Origin: an uncultured Prevotella sp.
Lineage (GTDB): Bacteria > Bacteroidota > Bacteroidia > Bacteroidales > Bacteroidaceae
NCBI GenBank assembly: GCA_947304695.1
Contig: CAMZBS010000050.1
Location: 1 to 14,168, forward strand
Reading direction: 5' to 3'
DNA: 14,168 bases
Part shown: positions 1 through 10,365 of the stretch, one piece after another
Layout of the letters: each line of letters opens with the position of its first letter
Numbering within the stretch: position 1 is the first letter of the stretch
Program-made: the position numbers and the translations under genes
Notes under the pieces: generated by a model
Database searches by the model: none
What the model was told of the DNA's origin: nothing
The model's input: only the letters and a program-made list of their open reading frames with translations

Positions 1-1096
1 TTCGTTCTGCATTCTCGGCAACAGTCAGGGCGTAGATCATTGCCTGTATATCACCACCAAGAAAGCCTTGAAGGTCGTGGGTGGTATAGCCGATACGGTG
101 GTCAGTTACGCGACCCTGCGGGAAGTTGTAGGTGCGGATTTTAGCACTTCGGTCACCCGTAGACACGAGACTCTTACGTCGCGAGGCAATGTCGTCCATA
201 TACTTCTGGTGCTCCTTGTCATATATAAAGGTATACAGGCGCGAGAGCGCGCGTTCCTTATTCTTAGGCTGGTCGCGGGTCTCGGTACATTCGATGAGGA
301 TTTCCTCCGTCTCGCCTGTGTTGGGGTTCTTCCACATATAGCGCAGACGGACGCCCGATTCCACCTTGTTGACGTTCTGTCCTCCAGCACCGCTGGAACG
401 GAAGGTGTCCCACTTGATTTCACCCTCGTTGATGTGAACCTCGAACTTGTCGGCTTCGGGCAGCACGGCTACCGTGGCGGCAGAGGTGTGCATGCGGCCC
501 TGCGTTTCGGTGGCGGGCACGCGCTGCACGCGGTGTACGCCCGACTCATACTTCAGCGTGCCATAGACGTCGGCGCCGCTGACGGCGAAGTCAATTTCCT
601 TGTAACCGCCTACGGCACCTTCCGACACACTGGTGATGCTCAGGTTCCAGCCCTTCGAGTCGCAGAAGCTCTTGTACATCTTGAACAGGTCGCCGGCAAA
701 GAGACAAGCCTCGTCGCCGCCCGTTCCGGCACGTATCTCCATCTGCACGTTCTTCGCGTCTTCAGGATCTTTGGGGATGAGCGCCACCTTGATTTCCTCC
801 TCCAACTGCGGCTGCAGCGCTTCATTAGCGGCCAGCTCCTCGCGGGCTATCTCCTTCATCTCCGGGTCATCCTCGTTGGCCAGGATGTCCTTGGCCTCCT
901 TGATGCTGTTCAGACAGGCAATGTAACGCTTGCGGGCATCCATGATGTCGCCTAGGTCTTTGTATTCTTTGGTCAGTTTCACGAAACGCTGCTGGTCGGC
1001 AATCACGTCGGGGTCGGTAATCAGTGTCGACACCTCCTCGAAGCGGCTCTCCAGACCGTCAAGTTTCTGCAAGATGCTGTTGGTTGTATCTGCCAT
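1..1096 (-). CDS. prfA: Peptide chain release factor 1 (RF1), 3' end cut by window edge
   Basis: RF1 reads UAA and UAG stop codons on the ribosome and triggers hydrolysis of the peptidyl-tRNA in the cytoplasm. Starting at the ATG at 1096-1094, 365 codons are readable before the window ends. The family is usually about 360-370 residues, so only a few codons and the stop are missing. The sequence shows the GTGGDEA segment (residues 124-130), the stop-codon recognition tripeptide PAT (194-196, in RVPATETQG), which marks RF1 rather than RF2 (SPF), and the catalytic loop SSGAGGQNVNKVESG with the GGQ glutamine at residue 240 (codon 379-377). No frameshift is needed, unlike RF2 genes. The start lies 10 bases after the rng stop on the same strand, so the two are probably co-transcribed. 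The assignment is near certain; only the C-terminus is unseen. Confidence 0.97.
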   Translation of the reverse strand, partial: MADTTNSILQKLDGLESRFEEVSTLITDPDVIADQQRFVKLTKEYKDLGDIMDARKRYIACLNSIKEAKDILANEDDPEMKEIAREELAANEALQPQLEEEIKVALIPKDPEDAKNVQMEIRAGTGGDEACLFAGDLFKMYKSFCDSKGWNLSITSVSEGAVGGYKEIDFAVSGADVYGTLKYESGVHRVQRVPATETQGRMHTSAATVAVLPEADKFEVHINEGEIKWDTFRSSGAGGQNVNKVESGVRLRYMWKNPNTGETEEILIECTETRDQPKNKERALSRLYTFIYDKEHQKYMDDIASRRKSLVSTGDRSAKIRTYNFPQGRVTDHRIGYTTHDLQGFLGGDIQAMIYALTVAENAER

Positions 1097-1106
1097 TCTT
1101 GTTAAA

Positions 1107-2684
1107 TCATTTGCTGGTTTCTATTTCTTCCTGCATGTCGATGAACTGGCGGTTCTGGTCGTAGAACTCATATTGCAGGAACGCCAGTTTCTGACTGGGA
1201 ACGATGCGGATGCCCAGTCCGTACTTCAGTTGCCAGCGGCGTTTCAGCGAGATAACGCCCTGGTTGATGAATGCTGCTACGTAGGGATGTACGTGTAGCG
1301 AGAAACGACGAATGCCTATCTTGTTGACAAGGCGGTCAATTTTGCTCTCTAACTGGTCGGTGAACAGGATGCTCGACTTTATCTTTCCCGTGCCGTGGCA
1401 GGTGGGGCAGCTTTCCTCTACAGCCACGTCCATGGCCGGACGCACGCGCTGACGGGTGATCTGCATCAGTCCGAACTTGCTCAGTGGCAGGATGTTGTGG
1501 CGGGCACGGTCTTTCTTCATGTTTTCGCACATGCGCTCATAGAGCAGCTGGCGATCTTCGGCCAGGTTCATGTCGATGAAGTCGACGACGATGATGCCGC
1601 CCATGTCGCGCAACCGCAGCTGGCGTGCCAGCTCGTCGGCAGCTCCCAGGTTGGTTTCCAGCGCATTGGCTTCCTGTCCGTTGTCTTTCTTGATACGGGT
1701 TCCGCTGTTCACGTCGACGACGTGCATGGCCTCGGTGTGTTCGATGATGAGATAAGCCCCTCGCTTGTAGTTGACGGTACGTCCGAATCCGGATTTGATT
1801 TGCTTGGTGACATTGAAATTGTCATAGATAGGCACGGTGCCTGTGTAGAGCTTGACTATGTCGGCCTTCTCTGGCGCAATAAGTGTGACATAGTCACGTA
1901 TTTGTCCGTAGATTTCCGGGTCGTTGACGTGAATGCCGTCGTAAGTGGGGTTGAAAAGGTCGCGGATGAGTGCAACGCTGCGACTCTGCTCTTCAAACAC
2001 GAGCTGTGGGCGCTCTGTCGTCTTCTGTACTTTTGTGATGGCATCTTCCCATCGCTTCAGGAGCACTTTCAGTTCCTGGTCAAGTTCGGCGGCTCGCTTT
2101 CCTTCTGCAACAGTGCGCACGATGACGCCAAAGTTCTTTGGCTTCATGCTCTGTACAAGCTGCTTCAGACGGCTGCGCTCCTCGCCCCGTTTAATCTTTG
2201 AACTGACGTTTACCTTGTCGCCGAAGGGAATGAGTACCATGTAGCGTCCCGCAAAGCTGAGGTCGCAGGTCAGTCGTGGCCCTTTGGTGTTGATGGGCTC
2301 CTTGACAATCTGCACCAGAATCTCCTGGCCAACCTTCACCATGTTCTGAATGCTTCCTTCCTTGGGCAGGTCGGGTTGTCGGGTGGCTTTCTGGATGGGG
2401 TAGAGCTTTTTGCGGTCGCTGGTTACCTGTTTCAGGTATTTTTCGTAAGAGCTAAATTGAAGTCCTAAGTCAAGATAGTGCAGAAATGCGTCTTTCTCGC
2501 TTCCGACATCGACGAAGCAGGCATTCAGGCCCGGCATCAGTTTCCTGACCTTGCCAATGTAGATGTTGCCCACCGAAAAAGAAGCCGATCGCGGTTCGCT
2601 CTGATATTCCACAAGGTTCTTGTCCTCGAGCAGTGCGATGGAAATCTCTTTCTGGCCAGCATCGATGATTACTTCGCTTGTCAT
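1107..2684 (-). CDS. rng: Ribonuclease G (Rne/Rng family endoribonuclease)
   Basis: This is a single-strand-specific endoribonuclease that acts in rRNA maturation and mRNA decay. The 525-residue protein carries an S1-like RNA-binding segment (about residues 38-145, starting GNIYIGKV), with roughly 20 extra residues compared with the E. coli enzymes as I remember them. The catalytic DNase I-like domain follows, with the two metal-binding aspartates expected in the family: D324 in HVVDVNSG and D368 in GGIIVVDFIDM. The Zn-link CPTC is at 426-429. The protein ends soon after the small domain and lacks the long degradosome scaffold of RNase E, so RNase G is the better name. It lies downstream of HU and the small basic gene and just upstream of prfA. 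I found no clear TAnnTTTG box directly in front of it, and a probable terminator lies 35 bases upstream, so its own promoter is unresolved. Confidence 0.95.
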   Translation of the reverse strand: MTSEVIIDAGQKEISIALLEDKNLVEYQSEPRSASFSVGNIYIGKVRKLMPGLNACFVDVGSEKDAFLHYLDLGLQFSSYEKYLKQVTSDRKKLYPIQKATRQPDLPKEGSIQNMVKVGQEILVQIVKEPINTKGPRLTCDLSFAGRYMVLIPFGDKVNVSSKIKRGEERSRLKQLVQSMKPKNFGVIVRTVAEGKRAAELDQELKVLLKRWEDAITKVQKTTERPQLVFEEQSRSVALIRDLFNPTYDGIHVNDPEIYGQIRDYVTLIAPEKADIVKLYTGTVPIYDNFNVTKQIKSGFGRTVNYKRGAYLIIEHTEAMHVVDVNSGTRIKKDNGQEANALETNLGAADELARQLRLRDMGGIIVVDFIDMNLAEDRQLLYERMCENMKKDRARHNILPLSKFGLMQITRQRVRPAMDVAVEESCPTCHGTGKIKSSILFTDQLESKIDRLVNKIGIRRFSLHVHPYVAAFINQGVISLKRRWQLKYGLGIRIVPSQKLAFLQYEFYDQNRQFIDMQEEIETSK

Positions 2685-2719
2685 TTCTGTCTTGCTTGAT
2701 AATTAGGTGAATGAATTAC

Positions 2720-2759
2720 AAAAAGGGTGCGCCCCACATATCACTATGCTTTGGCACAC
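2720..2759 (-). terminator. Compound intrinsic terminator between the small basic gene and rng
   Basis: Read on the minus strand, an outer stem GTGTGCC (2759-2753) pairs with GGCGCAC (2733-2727) through seven pairs, one of them G-U. Inside it CATA (2748-2745) and TATG (2740-2737) form a second 4-bp stem around GTGA. The structure is followed by CC and five Ts (2724-2720). The geometry fits rho-independent termination or attenuation of the HU transcript. It is based on sequence alone; the wide inner loop lowers confidence. Confidence 0.6.
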
Positions 2760-2804
2760 TCCTTTCATTTTCTGTGCAACAGGCACTTTGTGCAGTGTTT
2801 TTTC

Positions 2805-2894
2805 TTACTTGCTCTTGTGTCTGTTCTTGCGCAGGCGCTTCTTGCGCTTGTGCGTAGCCATCTTGTGGCCCTTCTTCTTCTTTCCGTTAGGCAT
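2805..2894 (-). CDS. 29-residue Lys/Arg-rich conserved small protein
   Basis: An ATG at 2894-2892 opens a 29-codon frame ending in TAA at 2807-2805. The product begins MPNGKKKKGHKM and continues with an uninterrupted series of Lys, Arg and His (for example THKRKKRLRKNRHK); about two thirds of the residues are basic. I recall near-identical tiny proteins in many Bacteroidota at this spot between HU and RNase G, annotated as hypothetical. Its composition resembles very small ribosomal or rRNA-binding proteins. A ribosomal role is only an inference, and I cannot say whether it equals any named small ribosomal protein. It follows HU by 41 bases on the same strand and precedes a terminator-like hairpin, so HU and this gene probably share a transcript. 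It is too short for usual length cut-offs and easily missed. Confidence 0.8.
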   Translation of the reverse strand: MPNGKKKKGHKMATHKRKKRLRKNRHKSK

Positions 2895-2935
2895 AATTGT
2901 TAATAATTTATTTGTTTATTCTAATTAATTAGTGA

Positions 2936-3238
2936 TTAATCTTCAGCTGTGGGATTCTCGATGCCGTCCATCCTTTCAATGAAGCTCTTGGCGGGCTTGA
3001 AGGCAGGCAGGTCATGGGCATCGATAACCAGTGTCGTGTTCTTCGAAATATTGCGGGCAGTCTTCTTGGCACGGTGCTTCACGATGAAACTGCCGAATCC
3101 GCGCAGATAAACGTTCTCGCGATTGTTGGCCAGGCTGGTGCGAATCTCTTCCATGAAGGCTTCGATGGTGATGGCAACTTCCTTCTTGCCAATGCCTGTC
3201 TGATCTGAAATACTGTTGACTATTTCTGCTTTCGTCAT
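2936..3238 (-). CDS. HU/IHF-family DNA-binding protein
   Basis: This nucleoid protein bends and compacts DNA as a dimer. The 100-residue product opens with the classic HU helix pair (MTKAEIVNSISDQTGIGKKE, residues 1-20). The second signature RGFGSFIVKHR (46-56) follows, then the DNA-binding beta-arm (about 57-82), which ends in PAFKPAKSF. The C-terminal tail IENPTAED is slightly longer and more acidic than in E. coli HU. Whether it is HU or IHF-like cannot be decided from sequence; Bacteroidota carry several paralogues. The ATG start lies about 46 bases below a well-formed TATCTTTG box. It is the first gene of the HU, small basic protein, (rng, prfA) series. Confidence 0.93.
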   Translation of the reverse strand: MTKAEIVNSISDQTGIGKKEVAITIEAFMEEIRTSLANNRENVYLRGFGSFIVKHRAKKTARNISKNTTLVIDAHDLPAFKPAKSFIERMDGIENPTAED

Positions 3239-3283
3239 GTTATTATCTACCTTGTTATAGTTACTTGTTTATTTTTCGGAGTG

Positions 3284-3291
3284 CAAAGATA
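3284..3291 (-). promoter_or_regulatory. Predicted promoter (-7 box TATCTTTG) for the HU unit
   Basis: On the minus strand TATCTTTG (3291-3284) matches the Bacteroidota -7 consensus TAnnTTTG exactly and continues as CA. A weak -33 match, TTTC, sits 20 bases further upstream (3315-3312) in place of TTTG. The predicted start near 3277 leaves a leader of about 40 bases before the HU ATG. The surrounding 118-bp gap (3239-3356) is very AT-rich and holds nothing else that I can support. Confidence 0.7.
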
Positions 3292-3356
3292 CTGTTTTTC
3301 AGTCAGATACGGAAATATTATACCGTTTTTTTTTATTTTTTTGTATTCTTCTTGCC

Positions 3357-4058
3357 CTATTCGCCCTCAAAATAGTCAATAAGCTCGCTTTCAGCGCTCC
3401 CTTTTTCGTTTTTCAGGTCTTTGATAATCCTTCCTTTTTCAAGGAGCACGATGCGTGAAGAAATGTCGACGGTGTGCTGCAAATTGTGCGAGCTGATCAG
3501 AATGGTGGCACCGGTCTGCTGGTTGTATTCGGTAAGCAGGTGTTTCAGCAGGTTCTGGCTTGAGGGGTCCAGAAAGTTGAACGGCTCGTCGAGAATGAGC
3601 AGCTGGGGCTTCTGGAGCAGAGCCGCCATGATGCCCACCTTCTGCTTGTTGCCGGCCGACAGGTTGCGGATGAGCTTTTTCTGTCCGAGCACCTCGCCGC
3701 TGGCAAAGCGTTCGAAGGCTTTCAACTGGCTGTCGATGCTGTCCTGTGGTATTCCGCTGATCTTGCCTAAGAAGGCGAAATACTCTTCGGGCGTGAGGAA
3801 ATCAATGAGGAATCCTTCGTCGATGTAGGCACCTGTGCTTTCTTTCCACTCTTCGCTTTCGGCCGGGTTGATGCCGTTGAGCGTCACGTGGCCTTCGTCG
3901 GCTTTCAGCAGGTCGAACATGATGCGGAAGAGGGTGGTCTGGCCTGCACCATTGTTGCCTACAAGTCCAAGGACATCACCGTCGTTCACGGTGAACGACG
4001 GGATGTCACTGGCTACAGTCTCTCCGAAATTCTTCTTAAGATTTATGATGCTAATCAT
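3357..4058 (-). CDS. ABC transporter ATP-binding protein with a Walker A Lys-to-Gln change
   Basis: The 233-residue product is a single ABC ATPase domain, of the type that normally powers an ABC-2 membrane partner. Visible motifs are Walker A GNNGAGQTT (34-42), a non-canonical signature NLSAGNKQK (132-140, where LSGGQ would be usual), Walker B LLILDEP (153-159, with D157 and catalytic E158), the D-loop NFLDP (161-165) and the switch histidine H191 in ISSHNL. The Walker A position that is Lys in essentially all active ABC ATPases is Gln40 (codon CAG, 3941-3939); one base change from AAG explains it. All other motifs are intact. The gene starts 28 bases after secA and probably shares its transcript. 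No permease gene is adjacent, so the partner is unknown. It may be inactive, regulatory, or a sequencing error. Confidence 0.88.
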   Translation of the reverse strand: MISIINLKKNFGETVASDIPSFTVNDGDVLGLVGNNGAGQTTLFRIMFDLLKADEGHVTLNGINPAESEEWKESTGAYIDEGFLIDFLTPEEYFAFLGKISGIPQDSIDSQLKAFERFASGEVLGQKKLIRNLSAGNKQKVGIMAALLQKPQLLILDEPFNFLDPSSQNLLKHLLTEYNQQTGATILISSHNLQHTVDISSRIVLLEKGRIIKDLKNEKGSAESELIDYFEGE

Positions 4059-4086
4059 ACCTCTCAGTTCTCAGCTTTCCGTTCTC

Positions 4087-7482
<3,396 letters not shown>

Positions 7483-7524
7483 CGTTTCTATCTTGTTTTT
7501 GTTCTTAATCTGTGAAATTGGGTG

Positions 7525-7532
7525 CAAAGGTA
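7525..7532 (-). promoter_or_regulatory. Predicted secA promoter (-7 box TACCTTTG)
   Basis: TACCTTTG (minus strand, 7532-7525) matches TAnnTTTG and continues as CA, like the HU box. A poor -33 candidate, TTTA, lies 17 bases upstream (7553-7550). The predicted start near 7518 leaves a leader of about 35 bases to the chosen secA ATG and rules out the longer open frame starting at 7527. Confidence 0.68.
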
Positions 7533-7584
7533 GTGATTTTTTTGCTCATTAAAGCATAAATCACTCATTATTTGATGGTTTCTG

Positions 7585-7606
7585 CTGTTTGCGAGACAGT
7601 AAACAG
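7585..7606 (-). other. 6-bp inverted repeat after the phosphatase gene
   Basis: CTGTTT (7585-7590) and AAACAG (7601-7606) form a perfect stem around a 10-base loop, directly after the stop codon of the phosphatase-family gene. There is no T-run on either strand, so it is a weak candidate 3' end structure and not a canonical intrinsic terminator. The remaining gap up to secA is AT-rich and otherwise occupied by the secA promoter. Confidence 0.3.
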
Positions 7607-9181
7607 TCAGAAAAGCGGTTCGGCAGAGCAGGCATTCGGTGCCCTTATGCGTATGGCCCGTGCAATGGTCGGGGCTATACGGTCGGTGGTGACAGGTGTC
7701 TTGATGCGTTCTGCCGTTGTTCCTGCACCGAAGATGATGATGGGGAAGGGCACGTGCGATGCCCTGACGAGTTCGTTCTCCTGTGTGTCCTCGTTCAGCA
7801 GCTTCCATCCCGGAGCGGGTTCTATCAGGATGTCGCCGCTTTTCTCGGCATTGAAGGCATTGCGTATCTTGCGTAGATGTTCGTTGTTGCCAGTGAGCAG
7901 TTGCAATGAGGTGTAGACGTTGCGCACGCCGGAAAGCATAGCCAGAAACTCCTGTGCTCTGTTGGTTGCATCGGCAATGCTTATCTTTTTGGTTTCCAGT
8001 AGCTTATGATTCAGGTATATCTGGTTCCTGAAATGGGTGTCCACATACTTTCCCTGTCCCCAGACGGCTCCCAGATACATGTTCAGCAGTCCGGCAGTCC
8101 GGTTCATGTAGAACGTGCCGGTGGGTATGCGGTACTTCTCGTAGTCAGCCGATTCCACGTCGCTGTAGCCCGTGCTTGTGATGACGAAAAGCACGCGGTT
8201 CGTGCCCACCTTCTGTTCTATGTGGTTCAGCAGGCGGCTCAGTTCCTGATCCAGTCTTACGTAGGTGTCCTGCAACTCAATCTGACATTCTGTCACAGTG
8301 CGGTGGTCGTAGTTTCCTGCGTAGTAGGTCAGGCAGAGCAGGTCGGTCACCCCGTCAATGCCCATCACATTGTTGGCAATGCACTGCTTGGCCATTTCGG
8401 TCACGGCCTCGTTCACCAGTGCGCTGGCCTTGAATTCCTGGAAGCAGCGGTTGCCCGTGAAGGCATGCTTGAAGGGCTTTTGCTGGCCGGTCTGCATGAA
8501 ATAGCTGAAGTTGCCTACAAGATAGTTGATGGGCTCCCATACGGAATCTTTCGCTGTCTTGGCGGGCGACGACAGTTTGTTGTAAGCCTGAAGCCAAGCT
8601 GGAAGAGTGTCGAAATAGTAGTCCGACGAGCACCATTCGCCGCTTGCATCGTCAATCCAGAACACACCGTCGGCGGCATGTCCGCCCGAGAGTACGGCAG
8701 CATCGCGATAGGGCGCAATGGCAAACACCTTGCCTTTGCCGGCAGTGGCCACCTTCAGTTCGTCGCCAATGGCCGAAGTGCCGAGATTGGCGGGTGAGGC
8801 TGTCTCCGTAGTGCCCAGACCTGCGTGGCTGGCGTCGTCTATGCTGTTCACGGGGCGCAGCGTCTCACGGTTGAGCCACCGTTCGCCCACAATATTATTA
8901 TAATAAGGTGTAACGCCAGTGCTCAGCGAGGCAATGGCCGAAGCACGGTCTACGGGCGTGAAGGGATAACTGGCACTTTCATAGACCAACCCCTTTTCCA
9001 GCAGTCGCTTGAAGCCGTCGGGCAGGTAGAGGGGGGCAAAGGCTTGCAGATAGTCGCTGCGCAACTGGTCGATGGCAATGCTTACCACCAGCCGTGGCGC
9101 ACTGCCGTCTGCCTGTGCCTGGGCCTCGGTCTTGAAGCCCAGTATGGCAAGAAGTGTGATGTAAAGATATTTATTTGTCAT
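7607..9181 (-). CDS. Alkaline-phosphatase-superfamily periplasmic protein with degenerate active site
   Basis: The 524-residue protein has an N-terminal signal peptide (LYITLLAILGF, cleavage probably after about residue 22-24) and the fold signature of the type I phosphodiesterase/alkaline phosphatase superfamily. The first metal aspartate, D38, is present in SIAIDQLRSDYL, followed by the nucleophile-region segment PFTPVDRASAIASLSTG (73-89) and the pattern STGVTPYYNNIVGE. The later metal motifs look altered: YYAGNYDHR (286-294) stands where a DxxxH pattern is expected, and ITSTGY (334-339) stands where ADHG is expected. I recall Bacteroidales homologues with the same changes, so this may be a subfamily trait and not decay. 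Substrate is unknown. The start codon lies inside the last codons of lnb (11-base overlap), implying translational coupling and a shared promoter. Confidence 0.8.
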   Translation of the reverse strand: MTNKYLYITLLAILGFKTEAQAQADGSAPRLVVSIAIDQLRSDYLQAFAPLYLPDGFKRLLEKGLVYESASYPFTPVDRASAIASLSTGVTPYYNNIVGERWLNRETLRPVNSIDDASHAGLGTTETASPANLGTSAIGDELKVATAGKGKVFAIAPYRDAAVLSGGHAADGVFWIDDASGEWCSSDYYFDTLPAWLQAYNKLSSPAKTAKDSVWEPINYLVGNFSYFMQTGQQKPFKHAFTGNRCFQEFKASALVNEAVTEMAKQCIANNVMGIDGVTDLLCLTYYAGNYDHRTVTECQIELQDTYVRLDQELSRLLNHIEQKVGTNRVLFVITSTGYSDVESADYEKYRIPTGTFYMNRTAGLLNMYLGAVWGQGKYVDTHFRNQIYLNHKLLETKKISIADATNRAQEFLAMLSGVRNVYTSLQLLTGNNEHLRKIRNAFNAEKSGDILIEPAPGWKLLNEDTQENELVRASHVPFPIIIFGAGTTAERIKTPVTTDRIAPTIARAIRIRAPNACSAEPLF

Positions 9182-10352
9182 TCTTAAGATGGCTCAGGCA
9201 ACGTGTAAGCAAACATAATGCCAATATTTCCATTCCTTCGGCGTAGTCCTGCCACAGACCGCCGATGAGAAACAGGGCGATGAGGCCAATGGTCAGCAAC
9301 CAGTAGCGGCGGCCAGTTTTCTTTTTGCGCACGACAGCGGGAATGAAGAAGAGTGGGAGAGGGTTGAGTAGCAGCACCTGCAGGTTGGTGCTGGTCGTGG
9401 GGTGTTCGGAGAAGAACATCAGCACAATGACGCATCCGGCCAGTCCGATGCCCAGCATGACGACAGCGTCGACCCACGTCAGGCAGTGCTTTCTTTTCCA
9501 TTCAAAGAGCAGGATGCCAACGAAAAGCAGCAGCAGCAGGACGGCACACTCCATGGGCGACAGCGGAAACTCCTTCTTCACCATCTGTACGCCTGCCGGT
9601 ACCAGTGTGCGCCGTTCCTTTACCAGCGGGCGGTAGGTGCCGTCGCGGCTGTAGATCTGTGCGTGATCGAAGTCGTACTGCAGGTTCATCGGCAGGAACT
9701 CCTGTTCGCTTCGTGTCGTCTTCATATCGGCCTTTACGCCGAGAAGCAGGTCGTTGGCCATCGATGCCCAGGGATGGTGGGCTGTCAGCTCATGGATCAT
9801 CTCGCGGAAGGACGGTGCAAAGTCGGGCCGTTCCTCATAGATGATCTCTCCGCTTAGGTTGTTGGCAATGATGTCGCGCGGCCTGGTTGAACAGTTGTCG
9901 TAGAAAAAGTTGTAGCGGTAAACGCGGTTTTCGGGTCTCAGGTTCAGCGAAAGGGCAATGCGTATCATTGTCTTCTCTTCTGCCGTCAGGTCCAGCACCT
10001 GCTCCGTGACCTGGCTTCCCCATTTCTTATAGTACTGGCAGAACAGGTCGGTGGGAACGATTCCCAGCTCGTAGTCAGTCTTGCCGAAGACGAAGCGCGA
10101 CACGAAGTGCGGGGCCTTGAAGTCGAACACGCCGTAGTTGAACGTCATGTCACGGCCTGTGTTCAGCTCATGGTAGCGAATGGCGGAGTGTCCGTAGAGA
10201 CTGTACACCTCCTCATGCGGCGAGCAGGTAATCAGTCCTATCTCGATGCTGTCCATGTTGACGGCCTGTTCGGAAGCATGGGCCGCACAGGCCAGCATGT
10301 GAACGAAGACGGTCAGACAGAATGCCCGAAAAAAGAATGCTATTTGTTTCAC
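9171..10352 (-). CDS. lnb: Lnb-type lipoprotein N-acyltransferase (DUF4105 domain plus membrane domain)
   Basis: Lnb adds the third, amide-linked acyl chain to outer-membrane lipoproteins in Bacteroides, replacing Lnt. The 393-residue protein has a signal peptide (1-26, cleavage after AHA), then a periplasmic DUF4105/Lnb domain with YGHSAIR (H55) and FFYDNCSTRPRDI (C154), the likely Cys-His catalytic pair by analogy with NlpC/P60-like enzymes. The C-terminal part holds four membrane segments (about 267-285, 292-314, 326-342, 349-367), then a final amphipathic helix. The start is GTG (10352-10350); no ATG lies upstream in frame, and the next Met (19) would destroy the signal peptide. A promoter box ends only five bases before the GTG. 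Function is assigned by family; DUF4105 paralogues of unknown role also exist. Confidence 0.8.
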   Translation of the reverse strand: MKQIAFFFRAFCLTVFVHMLACAAHASEQAVNMDSIEIGLITCSPHEEVYSLYGHSAIRYHELNTGRDMTFNYGVFDFKAPHFVSRFVFGKTDYELGIVPTDLFCQYYKKWGSQVTEQVLDLTAEEKTMIRIALSLNLRPENRVYRYNFFYDNCSTRPRDIIANNLSGEIIYEERPDFAPSFREMIHELTAHHPWASMANDLLLGVKADMKTTRSEQEFLPMNLQYDFDHAQIYSRDGTYRPLVKERRTLVPAGVQMVKKEFPLSPMECAVLLLLLFVGILLFEWKRKHCLTWVDAVVMLGIGLAGCVIVLMFFSEHPTTSTNLQVLLLNPLPLFFIPAVVRKKKTGRRYWLLTIGLIALFLIGGLWQDYAEGMEILALCLLTRCLSHLKNDK

Positions 10353-10357
10353 GCGTG

Positions 10358-10365
10358 CAAAATTA
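10358..10365 (-). promoter_or_regulatory. Predicted lnb promoter (-7 box TAATTTTG)
   Basis: TAATTTTG (minus strand, 10365-10358) matches TAnnTTTG and lies in the left arm of the inverted repeat. No convincing TTTG -33 element is seen at the usual distance. The predicted transcript start falls at or within a few bases of the lnb GTG codon, so the mRNA would be leaderless or nearly so. Confidence 0.5.

Noticed and set aside
68..955. Plus-strand open frame of 295 codons opposite prfA
   Set aside because: prfA on the minus strand carries the PAT and GGQ motifs in the right places; the opposite frame is a shadow without domain signs.
2783..2803. Plus-strand hairpin GCAC-TTT-GTGC followed by a T-run, as a terminator
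   Set aside because: No plus-strand gene precedes it and the stem is only four pairs; it is probably incidental to the minus-strand intergenic region.
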